Shown here: positions 8,286 through 17,870 of the stretch, in pieces
Layout of the letters: each line of letters begins with the position of its first letter
How positions within the stretch are numbered: the first letter of the stretch is position 1
NCBI GenBank assembly: GCA_016286035.1
Contig: JAEERY010000050.1
Location: 25,099 to 89,098 of the forward strand
DNA: 64,000 bases
From: Lachnospiraceae bacterium
Lineage (GTDB): Bacteria; Bacillota; Clostridia; Lachnospirales; Lachnospiraceae
Reading direction: 5' to 3'
Notes under the pieces: model-generated
What the model saw: the letters and a program-made list of their open reading frames with translations, nothing else
Database searches by the model: none
What the model was told of the DNA's origin: nothing
Position numbers and translations under genes: made by a program

Positions 8286-10787
8286 TTATTCACTGGCTTT
8301 CTTCTTTGGAAGTTTCACCTTGTCAAGATGCCATATATCGTCCACATATTCCTGAATGGTCCTGTCTGAGGTGAACTTACCCGAACATGCCACATTTAAG
8401 ATCGCAGCCTTTGCCCATGCATCCTCATCACGATAGAATGCCTCAATTTTTTTCTGAGCCTCAGCATATGATCTGAAGTCCTTTAAGATGAAATATCTGT
8501 CTGCCTTATCCGTAGACTGTGTATTTAACAGTGAGTTATACAATGTACGGAACAACTCGGTATCATTGTGTGAGTAGAATCCGTTAACAAGCTGCATGAG
8601 GACTTTTCTGATCTCCTCATCACTGTTAAAGATCTCCATCGGATCATATCCGCCGTTGTTCTCGTAATTTATTACTTCATCCGAACTAAGGCCAAAGATC
8701 ACAGCGTTCTCCTTACCGACTTCCTCAACGATCTCAACATTAGCACCATCCATGGTACCGAGCGTGATAGCACCGTTTAACATAAACTTCATGTTACCGG
8801 TACCAGACGCTTCCTTACTGGCTGTAGATATCTGCTCCGATACATCGGATGCGGCAAAGATGATCTCCGCATTTGATACTCTGTAGTTTTCTATGAATAC
8901 AACCTTGATCTTACCGTCGATAGACTCATCATTGTTGATAACGTCCGCAACTGAGTTGATCAGCTTGATCGTAAGCTTCGCATTCTTGTATCCTGCTGCC
9001 GCTTTAGCACCAAATATGAAAGTTCTCGGATAGAAATCCATATCCGGATGCTCTTTGATCTGATTGTATAGATACATTACATGAAGGATATTGAGCAACT
9101 GTCTCTTGTATTCATGAAGTCTCTTTACCTGTACATCGAATATGGATCTGGGATCCACCTCTATACCGTTATGCTCTAGTATATACTCTGCAAGACGCAC
9201 CTTGTTACGATACTTGATGTTCATGAATTCCTGTCTGCACTGTTCATCGTTGGCATATACCTTGAGTTTCTTTATCTTGCTCAGATCCGTGATCCAGTCA
9301 TCACCGATATGCTCGGTTACCCAGTCAGCCAAGAGCGGATTTGCATGTAGAAGGAATCTTCTCTGTGTAATACCGTTTGTCTTGTTATTGAACTTCTCCG
9401 GGAACATCTCATAGAAATCCTTAAGTTCCTGATTCTTTAAGATCTCTGTATGAAGTCTTGCAACACCGTTTACCGAATAACCTGCAACTATTGCCAGATG
9501 AGCCATCTTAACCTGTCCGTCGTATACGATAGCCATCTTCTTGATCTTTTCCTGTGTAACACCGGTATCATAAGGATACTTTTTCTCTATCTCTATGATG
9601 AATCTTCTGTTTATCTCTTCAACTATCTGATAAATTCTGGGAAGGAGTCTTGAGAAAAGTTCGATAGGCCATTTCTCAAGTGCTTCTGCCATGATCGTGT
9701 GGTTTGTATATGCACATACCTTTGTTGTTACATCCCATGCCTCATCCCATGTGAGATAGAAATCATCCATGAGTATCCTCATGAGCTCTGCAACAGCCAC
9801 AGTAGGATGTGTATCGTTAAGCTGGAAAGTTACTTTCTCGTACATCTTTCTTATATCGCTGTGAGTACGCATGTACTTGTCGACAGCTTCCTGAACAGAT
9901 GCCGAGATAAAGAAATACTGCTGTTTTAATCTGAGTTCCTTGCCTGCCCAGTGATTATCATTGGGATAAAGGACCTCGACGATATTTCTTGCGAGGTTTT
10001 CCTGCTCAACGGCTTTTTGATATTCACCCTTGTCGAATGAATCAAGTTGGAAGCACTCAACAGGTTGTGCATCCCAGATTCTTAATGTATTTACGATGCC
10101 ATTTCCGTACCCCACAATAGGAAGGTCATAGGGAACAGCATTTACAACCTGATAGTTTTCCTGTCTGAATACGTTTCTGCCGTTCTCATCAACCGATACA
10201 CTTACATAACCGCCGAATTTTACCTGCTTTGTATACTCGGGTCTCCTCAGTTCAAACGGATTGTTTACTGCTAGCCAGTTATCCGGGACCTCAACCTGGA
10301 ATCCATCCTGTATCTTTTGCTTGAACATACCGTAACGATATCTGATACCGCATCCATATGCTCCGTATCCCAAAGTTGCAAGTGAATCAAGGAAACATGC
10401 CGCAAGTCTTCCCAGACCACCGTTTCCGAGCGCTGCATCGGGTTCCTGATCCTCTATGACATTGATATCCACTCCGAGTTCTTCAAGGCACTCTTTAACA
10501 GCCTTGTATGCCTGCAGATTGATGAGGTTGTTACCGAGAGCACGTCCCATAAGAAACTCCATGGACATGTAATAAACTATCTTAGGATCCTTCTTCTCAT
10601 ACTCCTTCTGGGTCGTCATCCAGTGATCAACGATAGCATCCTTGATAGCATAACCAACTGCCTGGAATATCTCCTGGTCGCTAGCCTCCTCGATATTTTT
10701 GCGGTAAAGTGTCTTTACATTGTAAAGAACGCTTCTCTTAAAAAGCTCTCTGTCAAAATCCAGTGTTGTTTGTACCTTCTTTGCCAT
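8286..10787 (-). CDS. glgP: Glycogen/starch/alpha-glucan phosphorylase
   Basis: The 833-residue cytosolic GT35 enzyme removes glucose-1-phosphate from alpha-1,4-glucan ends using pyridoxal phosphate. Visible features are GNGGLGRLAACFLDSLATL near the N-terminus, the TNHTIMAEALEKWP segment, and the pyridoxal-lysine region EASGTGNMKFMLNGAITLGT. I choose ATG 10787 (MAKKVQTTL) because GGAAAGGAAAG lies just upstream; the longer frame needs a TTG start inside that region. It is separated from glgC/glgD (26-28 kb), so degradation and synthesis genes are not in one operon here. Confidence 0.93.
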   Translation of the reverse strand: MAKKVQTTLDFDRELFKRSVLYNVKTLYRKNIEEASDQEIFQAVGYAIKDAIVDHWMTTQKEYEKKDPKIVYYMSMEFLMGRALGNNLINLQAYKAVKECLEELGVDINVIEDQEPDAALGNGGLGRLAACFLDSLATLGYGAYGCGIRYRYGMFKQKIQDGFQVEVPDNWLAVNNPFELRRPEYTKQVKFGGYVSVSVDENGRNVFRQENYQVVNAVPYDLPIVGYGNGIVNTLRIWDAQPVECFQLDSFDKGEYQKAVEQENLARNIVEVLYPNDNHWAGKELRLKQQYFFISASVQEAVDKYMRTHSDIRKMYEKVTFQLNDTHPTVAVAELMRILMDDFYLTWDEAWDVTTKVCAYTNHTIMAEALEKWPIELFSRLLPRIYQIVEEINRRFIIEIEKKYPYDTGVTQEKIKKMAIVYDGQVKMAHLAIVAGYSVNGVARLHTEILKNQELKDFYEMFPEKFNNKTNGITQRRFLLHANPLLADWVTEHIGDDWITDLSKIKKLKVYANDEQCRQEFMNIKYRNKVRLAEYILEHNGIEVDPRSIFDVQVKRLHEYKRQLLNILHVMYLYNQIKEHPDMDFYPRTFIFGAKAAAGYKNAKLTIKLINSVADVINNDESIDGKIKVVFIENYRVSNAEIIFAASDVSEQISTASKEASGTGNMKFMLNGAITLGTMDGANVEIVEEVGKENAVIFGLSSDEVINYENNGGYDPMEIFNSDEEIRKVLMQLVNGFYSHNDTELFRTLYNSLLNTQSTDKADRYFILKDFRSYAEAQKKIEAFYRDEDAWAKAAILNVACSGKFTSDRTIQEYVDDIWHLDKVKLPKKKASE

Positions 10788-10842
10788 ATCTTCTTTCCTT
10801 TCCTTCAACGAACAGCTTAATACTGTCTCTTGAATCGATGAA

Positions 10843-13800
10843 TCAAACCTTTTCGATACAGATTGTTACATTTTCACCGTTTATGTTCCATTCTTTCTTT
10901 ACTGTATATTCGTCTTCAAATGAGAAACCGACTGCCAGGACCTTGTCGCCTATCACTTTTTCATTCTTCTTTACCACCTGAGCTAACATATCATTGCCAA
11001 GAACTGAAACCCTTATATGATCCATAACCTCAAAATCAGCATCCTTACGCATTGTCTGGATCTTTGATATCATCTCGTTGGCATGACCTTCCTCGATGAG
11101 TTCGGGAGTAAGGGTCGTATCCATAACAACAGTGGTCTTATTATCAGCCTCTGTAACAAAGCCTTCCTTCTGGACCATGGTTATCAAAAGATCTTCCTCT
11201 GCAAGTCTTATCTCTTCACCATCGTCAAACACAAGTGCTCCGTTAGCTTTAAGCTCATCCATTGCCTCGTTTCCGTCAAGGGAAGCAAGTGTCTTCTGGA
11301 TAAATCCAAGATGTTTTCCATACTTTGGTCCGACAGTCTTAAGCTGTGGCTTGAATATATAAGTTGTGAATTCTCTTACGTCATCGGTAAATGTTACCTT
11401 CTTGACATTAAGCTCATCCTCGATGATCTCAACATAGTACTCTGAAAGGGCATTCTCAGTCTTTACAAACATGTTTGCTATAGGCTGACGGTTCTTTATG
11501 TTGGATGCATTTCTGCATGCACGACCCTTTACTACTATATCAACAGCCGCATCCATGTCTGACTCGAGCGCCTTGTCTATCATCTTCTCATCAACAACAG
11601 GGAAGTCACAAAGATGAACACTTATAGGTGCATCCTTGTCAACTGAGCAAACGAGATTACGATAGATCTCATCAGCCATGAAAGGTATCATGGGAGCTGC
11701 TGCCTTTGAAACAGTCACAAGAGCGGTATAAAGAGTCATATAAGCATTGATCTTATCCTGCTCCATGCCCTTAGCCCAGAATCTCTCACGTCCACGTCTT
11801 ACGTACCAGTTACTCATCTCATCGACGAATTCCTGAAGTGCTCTTGCCGCCTCGGGGATCCTGTAATTATTGAGGTTATCATCAACCGATGCAACCATTG
11901 AGTTCATCTTTGATAAGAGCCATCTGTCCATTACTCCGAGCTTGTCTGTCTCAAGAGTATACTTTGTTGCATCGAAATCATCTATATTTGCATAAAGTAC
12001 AAAGAATGCATATGTGTTCCAGAGTGTTCCCATGAACTTTCTCTGGCCTTCAACAACCGCATCACCGTGGAATCTGTTGGGAAGCCATGGTGCCGAATTG
12101 ATATAGAAGTACCATCTTATCGCATCTGCTCCGTACTTATCGAGTGCCTCGAATGGATCTACGGCATTTCCCTTACTCTTACTCATCTTCTGGCCGTCCT
12201 TATCCTGGACATGTCCAAGAACGATGACGTTCTCATAAGGAGACTTGTTAAAGAGCAGGGTTGACTCAGCCATAAGTGAATGGAACCATCCTCTTGTCTG
12301 GTCAACTGCCTCTGATATGAACTGAGCAGGAAACTGCTGCTCAAAGAGATCTTTGTTTTCGAAAGGATAATGATGCTGTGCAAAAGGCATCGCACCAGAA
12401 TCAAACCAGCAGTCTATAACCTCCGGTACCCTTCTCATCTCCTTGCCGCACTCAGGACACTTGCATGTTATCTCATCGATGTAAGGTCTGTGAAGCTCTA
12501 CAGTAAGTGCAGCATCGTTTCCTGAAAGCTGCTTAAGCTCTTCACGGCTTCCGATACACTCTCTGTGACCGCATTCGCACTCCCAGATATTAAGAGGAGT
12601 TCCCCAGTATCTGTTACGTGAGATAGCCCAGTCCTGGATATTCTCAAGCCAGTTACCGAATCTTCCCTTACCTATTGAATCGGGAATCCAGTTAACCGTG
12701 TTGTTGTTTCTTATAAGATCATCCCTTACAGCTGTCTCCTTGATGTACCAGCTCTCTCTTGCATAGTAAACAAGAGGTGTGTCACATCTCCAGCAGTGAG
12801 GATATTCATGTTCAAACTTCGGTGCATCATAAAGAAGCTTTCTTGAAGAGAGTTCCTTTATAACCTCGGGATCGGCACTTATTGCACCTGCCTTTATCTC
12901 AGCCTCGGTGGGCTTACATCTCATACCGCCGAAAGGAGATTCGTCAAGCATGATACCTCTCTCGTCAACCATCTGAACGAAAGGAAGATCATAGTTACGT
13001 CCGACATTGGCATCGTCTTCACCGAATGCGGGAGCGATATGAACTATACCGGTACCGTCTGTCATTGTTACATAGTCATCACATGTAACATAGAAGCCCT
13101 TCTTGTTCTGCTTGTCTGCAACCTTCTTTGCACACTCGTATAAAGGCTCATATTCCTTGTGTTCAAGGTCTTTTCCCTTATATTCCTCGATGATCTCGTA
13201 AGCTGGCTCATCTTCTTTCTTAAGAGGTGAAAGGACTGTATCGAGCAAAGCCTTCGCCATATAGTATGTATAACCGTCTGCTGCCTTTACCTTGCAGTAA
13301 TCATCTGAAGGGTTCACACAAAGTGCTACGTTTGAAGGCAGTGTCCAGGGTGTTGTCGTCCAAGCAAGGAAATAAGCATCCTCACCGACAACCTTGAATC
13401 TTACTATCGCAGATCTTTCTTTAAGAGTCTTGTATCCCTGTGATACCTCGGCACTTGAAAGAGGGGTACCGCATCTGGGGCAGTAAGGCACGATCTTAAA
13501 GCCCTTGTAAAGAAGGCCTTTCTTCCATATTTCCTTTAAAGCCCACCACTCAGACTCGATATAATCATCATGATATGTTACATATGGGTCATCCATATCT
13601 GCCCAGAAACCAACAGTTCCTGAGAAATCCTCCCACATGCCTTTATATTTCCATACGGATTCCTTACATTTATCGATGAAAGGCTCCATACCGTATTCTT
13701 CGATCTGTTCCTTACCGTTTAAGCCCAAAAGCTTCTCAACTTCAAGCTCTACAGGAAGTCCGTGTGTATCCCAGCCTGCCTTTCTGGGTACCATATAGCC

Positions 13801-14025
13801 TTTCATGGTACGGTATCTGGGGATCATATCCTTTATTACACGTGTGAGCACATGTCCGATATGCGGCTTTCCGTTTGCGGTCGGAGGGCCGTCATAGAAT
13901 GTGTAAACTTCAGCATCCTTACGCTGCTCCATGCTCTTTCTGAAGATGTCGTTCTCTTTCCAGAACTCTAATGTCTCTCTTTCTCTGTCCACAAAGTTAA
14001 GATTAGTATCAACCTTATTGTACAT
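10843..14025 (-). CDS. ileS: Isoleucyl-tRNA synthetase, long (type 2-like)
   Basis: The 1060-residue class I synthetase charges tRNA-Ile. It has the HIGH signature at residues 55-58 (NGKPHIGHV), the KMSKS loop near residue 613, the CP1 editing domain between (GWDTHGLPVELEVEK, TTTPWTLPSN), and two CxxC pairs in the GTPLSSAEV and CECGHRECIG/CKCPECGKEM regions. At about 1060 residues it is longer than the 920-940 residue bacterial type 1 enzyme and resembles the eukaryal-like type 2 form. Expression is probably controlled by the T-box upstream. Confidence 0.95.
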   Translation of the reverse strand: MYNKVDTNLNFVDRERETLEFWKENDIFRKSMEQRKDAEVYTFYDGPPTANGKPHIGHVLTRVIKDMIPRYRTMKGYMVPRKAGWDTHGLPVELEVEKLLGLNGKEQIEEYGMEPFIDKCKESVWKYKGMWEDFSGTVGFWADMDDPYVTYHDDYIESEWWALKEIWKKGLLYKGFKIVPYCPRCGTPLSSAEVSQGYKTLKERSAIVRFKVVGEDAYFLAWTTTPWTLPSNVALCVNPSDDYCKVKAADGYTYYMAKALLDTVLSPLKKEDEPAYEIIEEYKGKDLEHKEYEPLYECAKKVADKQNKKGFYVTCDDYVTMTDGTGIVHIAPAFGEDDANVGRNYDLPFVQMVDERGIMLDESPFGGMRCKPTEAEIKAGAISADPEVIKELSSRKLLYDAPKFEHEYPHCWRCDTPLVYYARESWYIKETAVRDDLIRNNNTVNWIPDSIGKGRFGNWLENIQDWAISRNRYWGTPLNIWECECGHRECIGSREELKQLSGNDAALTVELHRPYIDEITCKCPECGKEMRRVPEVIDCWFDSGAMPFAQHHYPFENKDLFEQQFPAQFISEAVDQTRGWFHSLMAESTLLFNKSPYENVIVLGHVQDKDGQKMSKSKGNAVDPFEALDKYGADAIRWYFYINSAPWLPNRFHGDAVVEGQRKFMGTLWNTYAFFVLYANIDDFDATKYTLETDKLGVMDRWLLSKMNSMVASVDDNLNNYRIPEAARALQEFVDEMSNWYVRRGRERFWAKGMEQDKINAYMTLYTALVTVSKAAAPMIPFMADEIYRNLVCSVDKDAPISVHLCDFPVVDEKMIDKALESDMDAAVDIVVKGRACRNASNIKNRQPIANMFVKTENALSEYYVEIIEDELNVKKVTFTDDVREFTTYIFKPQLKTVGPKYGKHLGFIQKTLASLDGNEAMDELKANGALVFDDGEEIRLAEEDLLITMVQKEGFVTEADNKTTVVMDTTLTPELIEEGHANEMISKIQTMRKDADFEVMDHIRVSVLGNDMLAQVVKKNEKVIGDKVLAVGFSFEDEYTVKKEWNINGENVTICIEKV

Positions 14026-14039
14026 TGGAAACCTCCTTT

Positions 14040-14326
14040 AAAACTAAAAAAGATCCTACCCGCATAAGGATAAGACCTGTATCTTACTAACCACCTTATT
14101 GCGACACACTCCTCGTTCGCAAATGCTTAAAGCTCCTTTGCTAAGATTCATATGCGTGCCGGTAACGTCGGCATAACGGCGCAGCTTACTCTGCTTTGTT
14201 TTCAGCCTTGCAGCTCGGAAGTGATCTTCAGCTGTGTTCTACTTTCATGTACCTCTCACCGTCGTACACTCGCTCATGATTTCATTTCACAGCCTACTGT
14301 CTTCGTCATCGCTTTTCTATATGATT
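14040..14326 (-). promoter_or_regulatory. T-box riboswitch, isoleucine specifier
   Basis: The minus-strand leader of ileS carries a T-box layout. The specifier loop reads GAAGATCACTTCCGAGC, with an ATC (Ile) codon at 14225-14223 followed by the conserved purine and the ACTxCxGAG side of stem I. The antiterminator bulge is AAGGTGGT (14097-14090); its UGGU complements an A-C-C-A acceptor end, fitting the A discriminator of tRNA-Ile. A short stem and TCTTTTTT at 14075-14046 form the competing terminator. The T-box core departs from the usual GGGTGGNACCGCG, so boundaries are approximate. Confidence 0.75.
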
Positions 14327-14332
14327 ATCGAT

Positions 14333-14361
14333 ATTATACATTTTAGGGGATGAAGTGTCAA
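14333..14361 (-). promoter_or_regulatory. Sigma-A promoter of T-box/ileS
   Basis: On the minus strand TTGACA (14361-14356), a 17-base spacer and TATAAT (14338-14333), a full consensus match. It places the start of the T-box leader near 14326. The remaining 14362-14480 stretch toward the histidine kinase holds no clear gene. Confidence 0.85.
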
Positions 14362-14480
14362 ACAAATATTGACCACGGATCAACTATTTATCCCCTTTTT
14401 AAAGACATTGAGGCCAATGAATGGTATGATATGAGATATAGAGAAAAAATCTGTCATGAAGGATGATGGGTGGGGACGAT

Positions 14481-16793
14481 ATGAACAATCTGTTTAAAAA
14501 GATAAAAGAGTCTTGGAGATTACTTCATCAGGATATTTTTGTGGGTGATATGCGCAAACAGAACATGAAAGCATGCTTTTTTGTGGGCATAGCCGTTGCT
14601 CTTGCTGCCAGCACCACCACAACTCTTAATTTCTTAAGCAACAGGGATGCTATCACAATAGCCACGACCATAACACAGGCTATCGGCGGTATCGTTATAG
14701 TCATATTTATCCTCAGGGATGAGAAAAAGATACCGACGCTGTCCATGCTGCTAATCTGTATAATCACATTCACTTATTATGCCTTCAGCGGAGCAACTGG
14801 AGGTACGACCATCATATGGACGATCCTTGCCCCGTTGGGGATAGGATTTTTCGGAAACGCACTTTACGGTATCTACTGCGGTATTTACTTTGAGGTACTG
14901 CTCGTAGTCATCTTCTATACACCTATAAGACACCAGCTGGAAGACCATTATTCAAAGTTTTTCATGGACAGGTTCCCTGTTCTTTATTTCTTAAATCTCG
15001 CCCTTGTAACAGTATGTCTCATAAATTATCATCTGTCTGTTCTTAAACTGATGGATTCTGCAAAAGAGCTTTTAAAATCCAAAGAAGAGGCCGACAGGGC
15101 AAACCGCGGCAAGAGTGACTTCCTCTCAAACATGTCACATGAGATACGTACCCCGATAAATGCAGTTCTGGGTATGAATGAGATGATCCTGCGTGAGAGT
15201 TTAAATGCGACAAAGAATCTGCCTGCAGATAAGGAATCGGCCATGCAGATATTTGCCAATATAAGCAAATATTCCGGAAACATAGAAAGTGCGGGAAACA
15301 ATCTTCTCTATCTTATAAACGATATCCTTGATTTCTCAAAGATCGAATCCGGAAAGATGCAGCTTGTGGAAACCGACTATAAGTTAAGTTCGGTACTAAA
15401 TGATATCAGCAACATGATCTTCTTTAAAGCCAAGGAAAAAGGGCTTGAATTCGGTATAGATGTGGATAACACCATTCCCGACTGTCTTCACGGCGACGAG
15501 GTACGTGTCAGGCAGATAATAATCAACATATTGAATAATGCGGTTAAGTATACAAAGGAAGGCCGTGTTGATCTTTCTGTCAGCGCCAAAGAATATGACA
15601 AAGCCTACGAACAGCGTGCCATCTGTCTTATCGTGACTGTATCCGATACCGGTATTGGCATAAAAGAGGAAGATATAGGAAAGCTGTTCACCAAATTTGA
15701 AAGAGTCGACCTTGAACAGAACAGTACCGTTGAAGGCACCGGACTGGGGCTTGCCATAACAAAGAACCTGCTTGAGATGATGGGCGGAGATATAGAAGTA
15801 AAGAGTGTTTACAACGAGGGCTCTACCTTTATCATCCATCTTCCACAGATGGTAATGTCAGATGAGCCTGTCGGTGATTTCAGAAAGAAGTTTGACGAAA
15901 GCATAGAGTCCATGGAAGCATATGTGGAATCCTTCCATGCTCCGGATGCCCACATACTTGTTGTTGACGATACTAAGATGAACCTTCTTGTTGTTGAAGG
16001 TCTCTTAAAAAACACCGGTATAAATATAGATACCGCCTCAAGCGGAGCCCGTTCTATCGAACTCGCAAAGACTACCCGCTACGATCTCATCCTTATGGAC
16101 CAGAGAATGCCGGGAATGAACGGTACGGAGGCAATGCAGCATATCAGGGATGAGAAGTGCATCAATAGTGATACTCCGTTCATATGTCTTACGGCAGACG
16201 CTATAAGCGGTGCCAAGGAAAGATATATGGAAGCCGGATTCATCGACTATCTCACCAAGCCGATAGATTACACCGCGCTTGAAAAAATGCTGATAACCTA
16301 TCTTCCGGACTCCAAAGTCGTTATAAACAAGAACAGCGAAAACGAAGCAGAAAATAACACTTCATGGCCTCAAACACTGCCCGATGAATATGATCTGCTT
16401 TCAAAAGCAGGAATAGATTCTGCAACAGGCATCAGATTCTGTAATAATGACTGGGAGTTTTACACGACTATCCTTAAAGACTATGTAACGAGCTTTAATG
16501 AAAGATCAGCTGATCTTCAGAGATTCTATGAATCAAAAGACTGGAAGGATTACTGCATAACAGTGCATGCACTAAAGAGTACTTCAAAGACGATAGGTGC
16601 CACGGATCTTTCAAAGAGGGCAGAACTTTTGGAGAAAGCTTCCAATGAAGCTGATTCAGATTACATATCAGCTGAACATGATGCTATGAAGCTTATATAT
16701 AAAGAAGTCACAGAATCCATCATATCCGTATTCCCTGACTTTAATCAGAGAACAGCTGATGATGAGGAAATCCTTGAATTCATGCCAGACTAG
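14481..16793 (+). CDS. Membrane hybrid sensor histidine kinase with receiver and Hpt domains
   Basis: The 770-residue protein starts with roughly six hydrophobic segments (residues about 25-185) and no large extracytoplasmic loop, then a HisKA domain with phospho-acceptor His220 (SNMSHEIRTP), an HATPase domain (DTGIGIKEEDIGKLF, GTGLGLAITKN), a receiver domain with phospho-acceptor Asp540 (LILMDQRMPG, then a conserved Thr and FIDYLTKP), and a C-terminal Hpt domain with His696 (VHALKSTSKTIGA). This is a complete four-step phosphorelay in one chain. Output partner and signal are unknown. I prefer ATG 14481 (GGTGGGGA upstream) over the ATG at 14463. It is a single gene ending at a strong terminator. 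Confidence 0.9.
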   Translation: MNNLFKKIKESWRLLHQDIFVGDMRKQNMKACFFVGIAVALAASTTTTLNFLSNRDAITIATTITQAIGGIVIVIFILRDEKKIPTLSMLLICIITFTYYAFSGATGGTTIIWTILAPLGIGFFGNALYGIYCGIYFEVLLVVIFYTPIRHQLEDHYSKFFMDRFPVLYFLNLALVTVCLINYHLSVLKLMDSAKELLKSKEEADRANRGKSDFLSNMSHEIRTPINAVLGMNEMILRESLNATKNLPADKESAMQIFANISKYSGNIESAGNNLLYLINDILDFSKIESGKMQLVETDYKLSSVLNDISNMIFFKAKEKGLEFGIDVDNTIPDCLHGDEVRVRQIIINILNNAVKYTKEGRVDLSVSAKEYDKAYEQRAICLIVTVSDTGIGIKEEDIGKLFTKFERVDLEQNSTVEGTGLGLAITKNLLEMMGGDIEVKSVYNEGSTFIIHLPQMVMSDEPVGDFRKKFDESIESMEAYVESFHAPDAHILVVDDTKMNLLVVEGLLKNTGINIDTASSGARSIELAKTTRYDLILMDQRMPGMNGTEAMQHIRDEKCINSDTPFICLTADAISGAKERYMEAGFIDYLTKPIDYTALEKMLITYLPDSKVVINKNSENEAENNTSWPQTLPDEYDLLSKAGIDSATGIRFCNNDWEFYTTILKDYVTSFNERSADLQRFYESKDWKDYCITVHALKSTSKTIGATDLSKRAELLEKASNEADSDYISAEHDAMKLIYKEVTESIISVFPDFNQRTADDEEILEFMPD

Positions 16794-16807
16794 GCTAGTA
16801 AATAAGC

Positions 16808-16840
16808 AAATGAGACTGTTCACTTAGACCAGTCTCATTT
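16808..16840. terminator. Bidirectional terminator shared by kinase and carboxypeptidase genes
   Basis: AAATGAGACTG (16808-16818) pairs perfectly with CAGTCTCATTT (16830-16840). It sits between converging genes; the stop codon of the minus-strand carboxypeptidase (16824-16826) lies in the loop. Confidence 0.75.
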
Positions 16841-17870
16841 CTATGTTCAAACTGTTATCCTTAAATGTGATATCAGCCATACTTCCGCTGATAAGAGGCA
16901 TCATTGGTGACAGATGACCAATATCTGTATCCATGATAACTGGGATGTTCAGTTTCCTTGCCGTATTAAGAATCGCTTCAAATCTATCAAGCCCAAACAT
17001 CGGCTCATCAAAATGCAGAGGTCTTCCTATCAGCATTCCTTTGCAGTACCTGAACCATCCTGCCTCATACATCTGCCACATAGCACGCCTGATTGAAAAA
17101 ACATTAAGATCACAACTTTCCAGAAACCATATGAACCCGTCTTCCTTATATTTGTCAATAAAGCAACCTACTTTATCAAATCTTGTACCGGTTATCCCAA
17201 CAAGGCAGTCCATGCATCCACCCACAAGTCTTCCCGACATCCTAACATCATCAGACTTTGCCAATCCGTTTTCTTTCGGCACAAACCCTGTCATTACGGT
17301 CTGTTCAGTACAGTTAAGCGGTGCAAGAGGATTCTCCTCGTCTTTTATCGATTCCTTCTCCCATTTATCATAATTATGAACTAAAAGGCGTTTACCGTTA
17401 AGCACCTCCCATGTATCGCTAAGCGATTTATGCCACGGTTCCATGCCAAACTTTGGAGCACTTGGACCGTATATGCCCGCAACATCACATAACGTGGTAA
17501 GAAGGAAGATAAAATTTGTGTTATCAGAATATCCCATATACCACTTCGGTCTTGCTTCCTTTATACTGTCAAAGTCTACAAGACTTATGGTCTCACACAT
17601 AAGCTCTCCGCCACCGCAGGACATGATCGCATCGCTATCGGAACTTGTATAATAATCGGTCAGTTCCTTTGCACAGTCTTCGGGAGAAGTGCTGATACCT
17701 ATACCGTCATCCTTGTAGCAGTTCGGACCAAGAAGCGTATGATAACCCATTTCATCAAGCTTTTTTATGAAGTTTTCGAAAGAACTCTTATAAGGTTCAA
17801 CGCTACACCCGAATGCCGGGGCAACGAATGCAACTGTATCGCCTTTTTTAATAAATTCAGGATATCTCAT
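16824..17870 (-). CDS. S66-family LD-carboxypeptidase / MccF-like serine peptidase
   Basis: The protein has 348 residues. S66 peptidases cleave murein tetrapeptides at the L,D bond or hydrolyse microcin C-type aminoacyl-nucleotides (MccF). Signatures: KKGDTVAFVAPAFG at the start, CGGGELMCE, the nucleophile motif MGYSDNTNF, and the distal FLESCD and DIGHLSPMMPL supplying Glu and His. Length is nearer to MccF-type proteins (about 340) than to LdcA (about 305). I choose ATG 17870, which has GGGAGG five bases upstream; it overlaps the MFS gene stop by 14 bases, indicating co-translation. Confidence 0.85.
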   Translation of the reverse strand: MRYPEFIKKGDTVAFVAPAFGCSVEPYKSSFENFIKKLDEMGYHTLLGPNCYKDDGIGISTSPEDCAKELTDYYTSSDSDAIMSCGGGELMCETISLVDFDSIKEARPKWYMGYSDNTNFIFLLTTLCDVAGIYGPSAPKFGMEPWHKSLSDTWEVLNGKRLLVHNYDKWEKESIKDEENPLAPLNCTEQTVMTGFVPKENGLAKSDDVRMSGRLVGGCMDCLVGITGTRFDKVGCFIDKYKEDGFIWFLESCDLNVFSIRRAMWQMYEAGWFRYCKGMLIGRPLHFDEPMFGLDRFEAILNTARKLNIPVIMDTDIGHLSPMMPLISGSMADITFKDNSLNIEMRLV

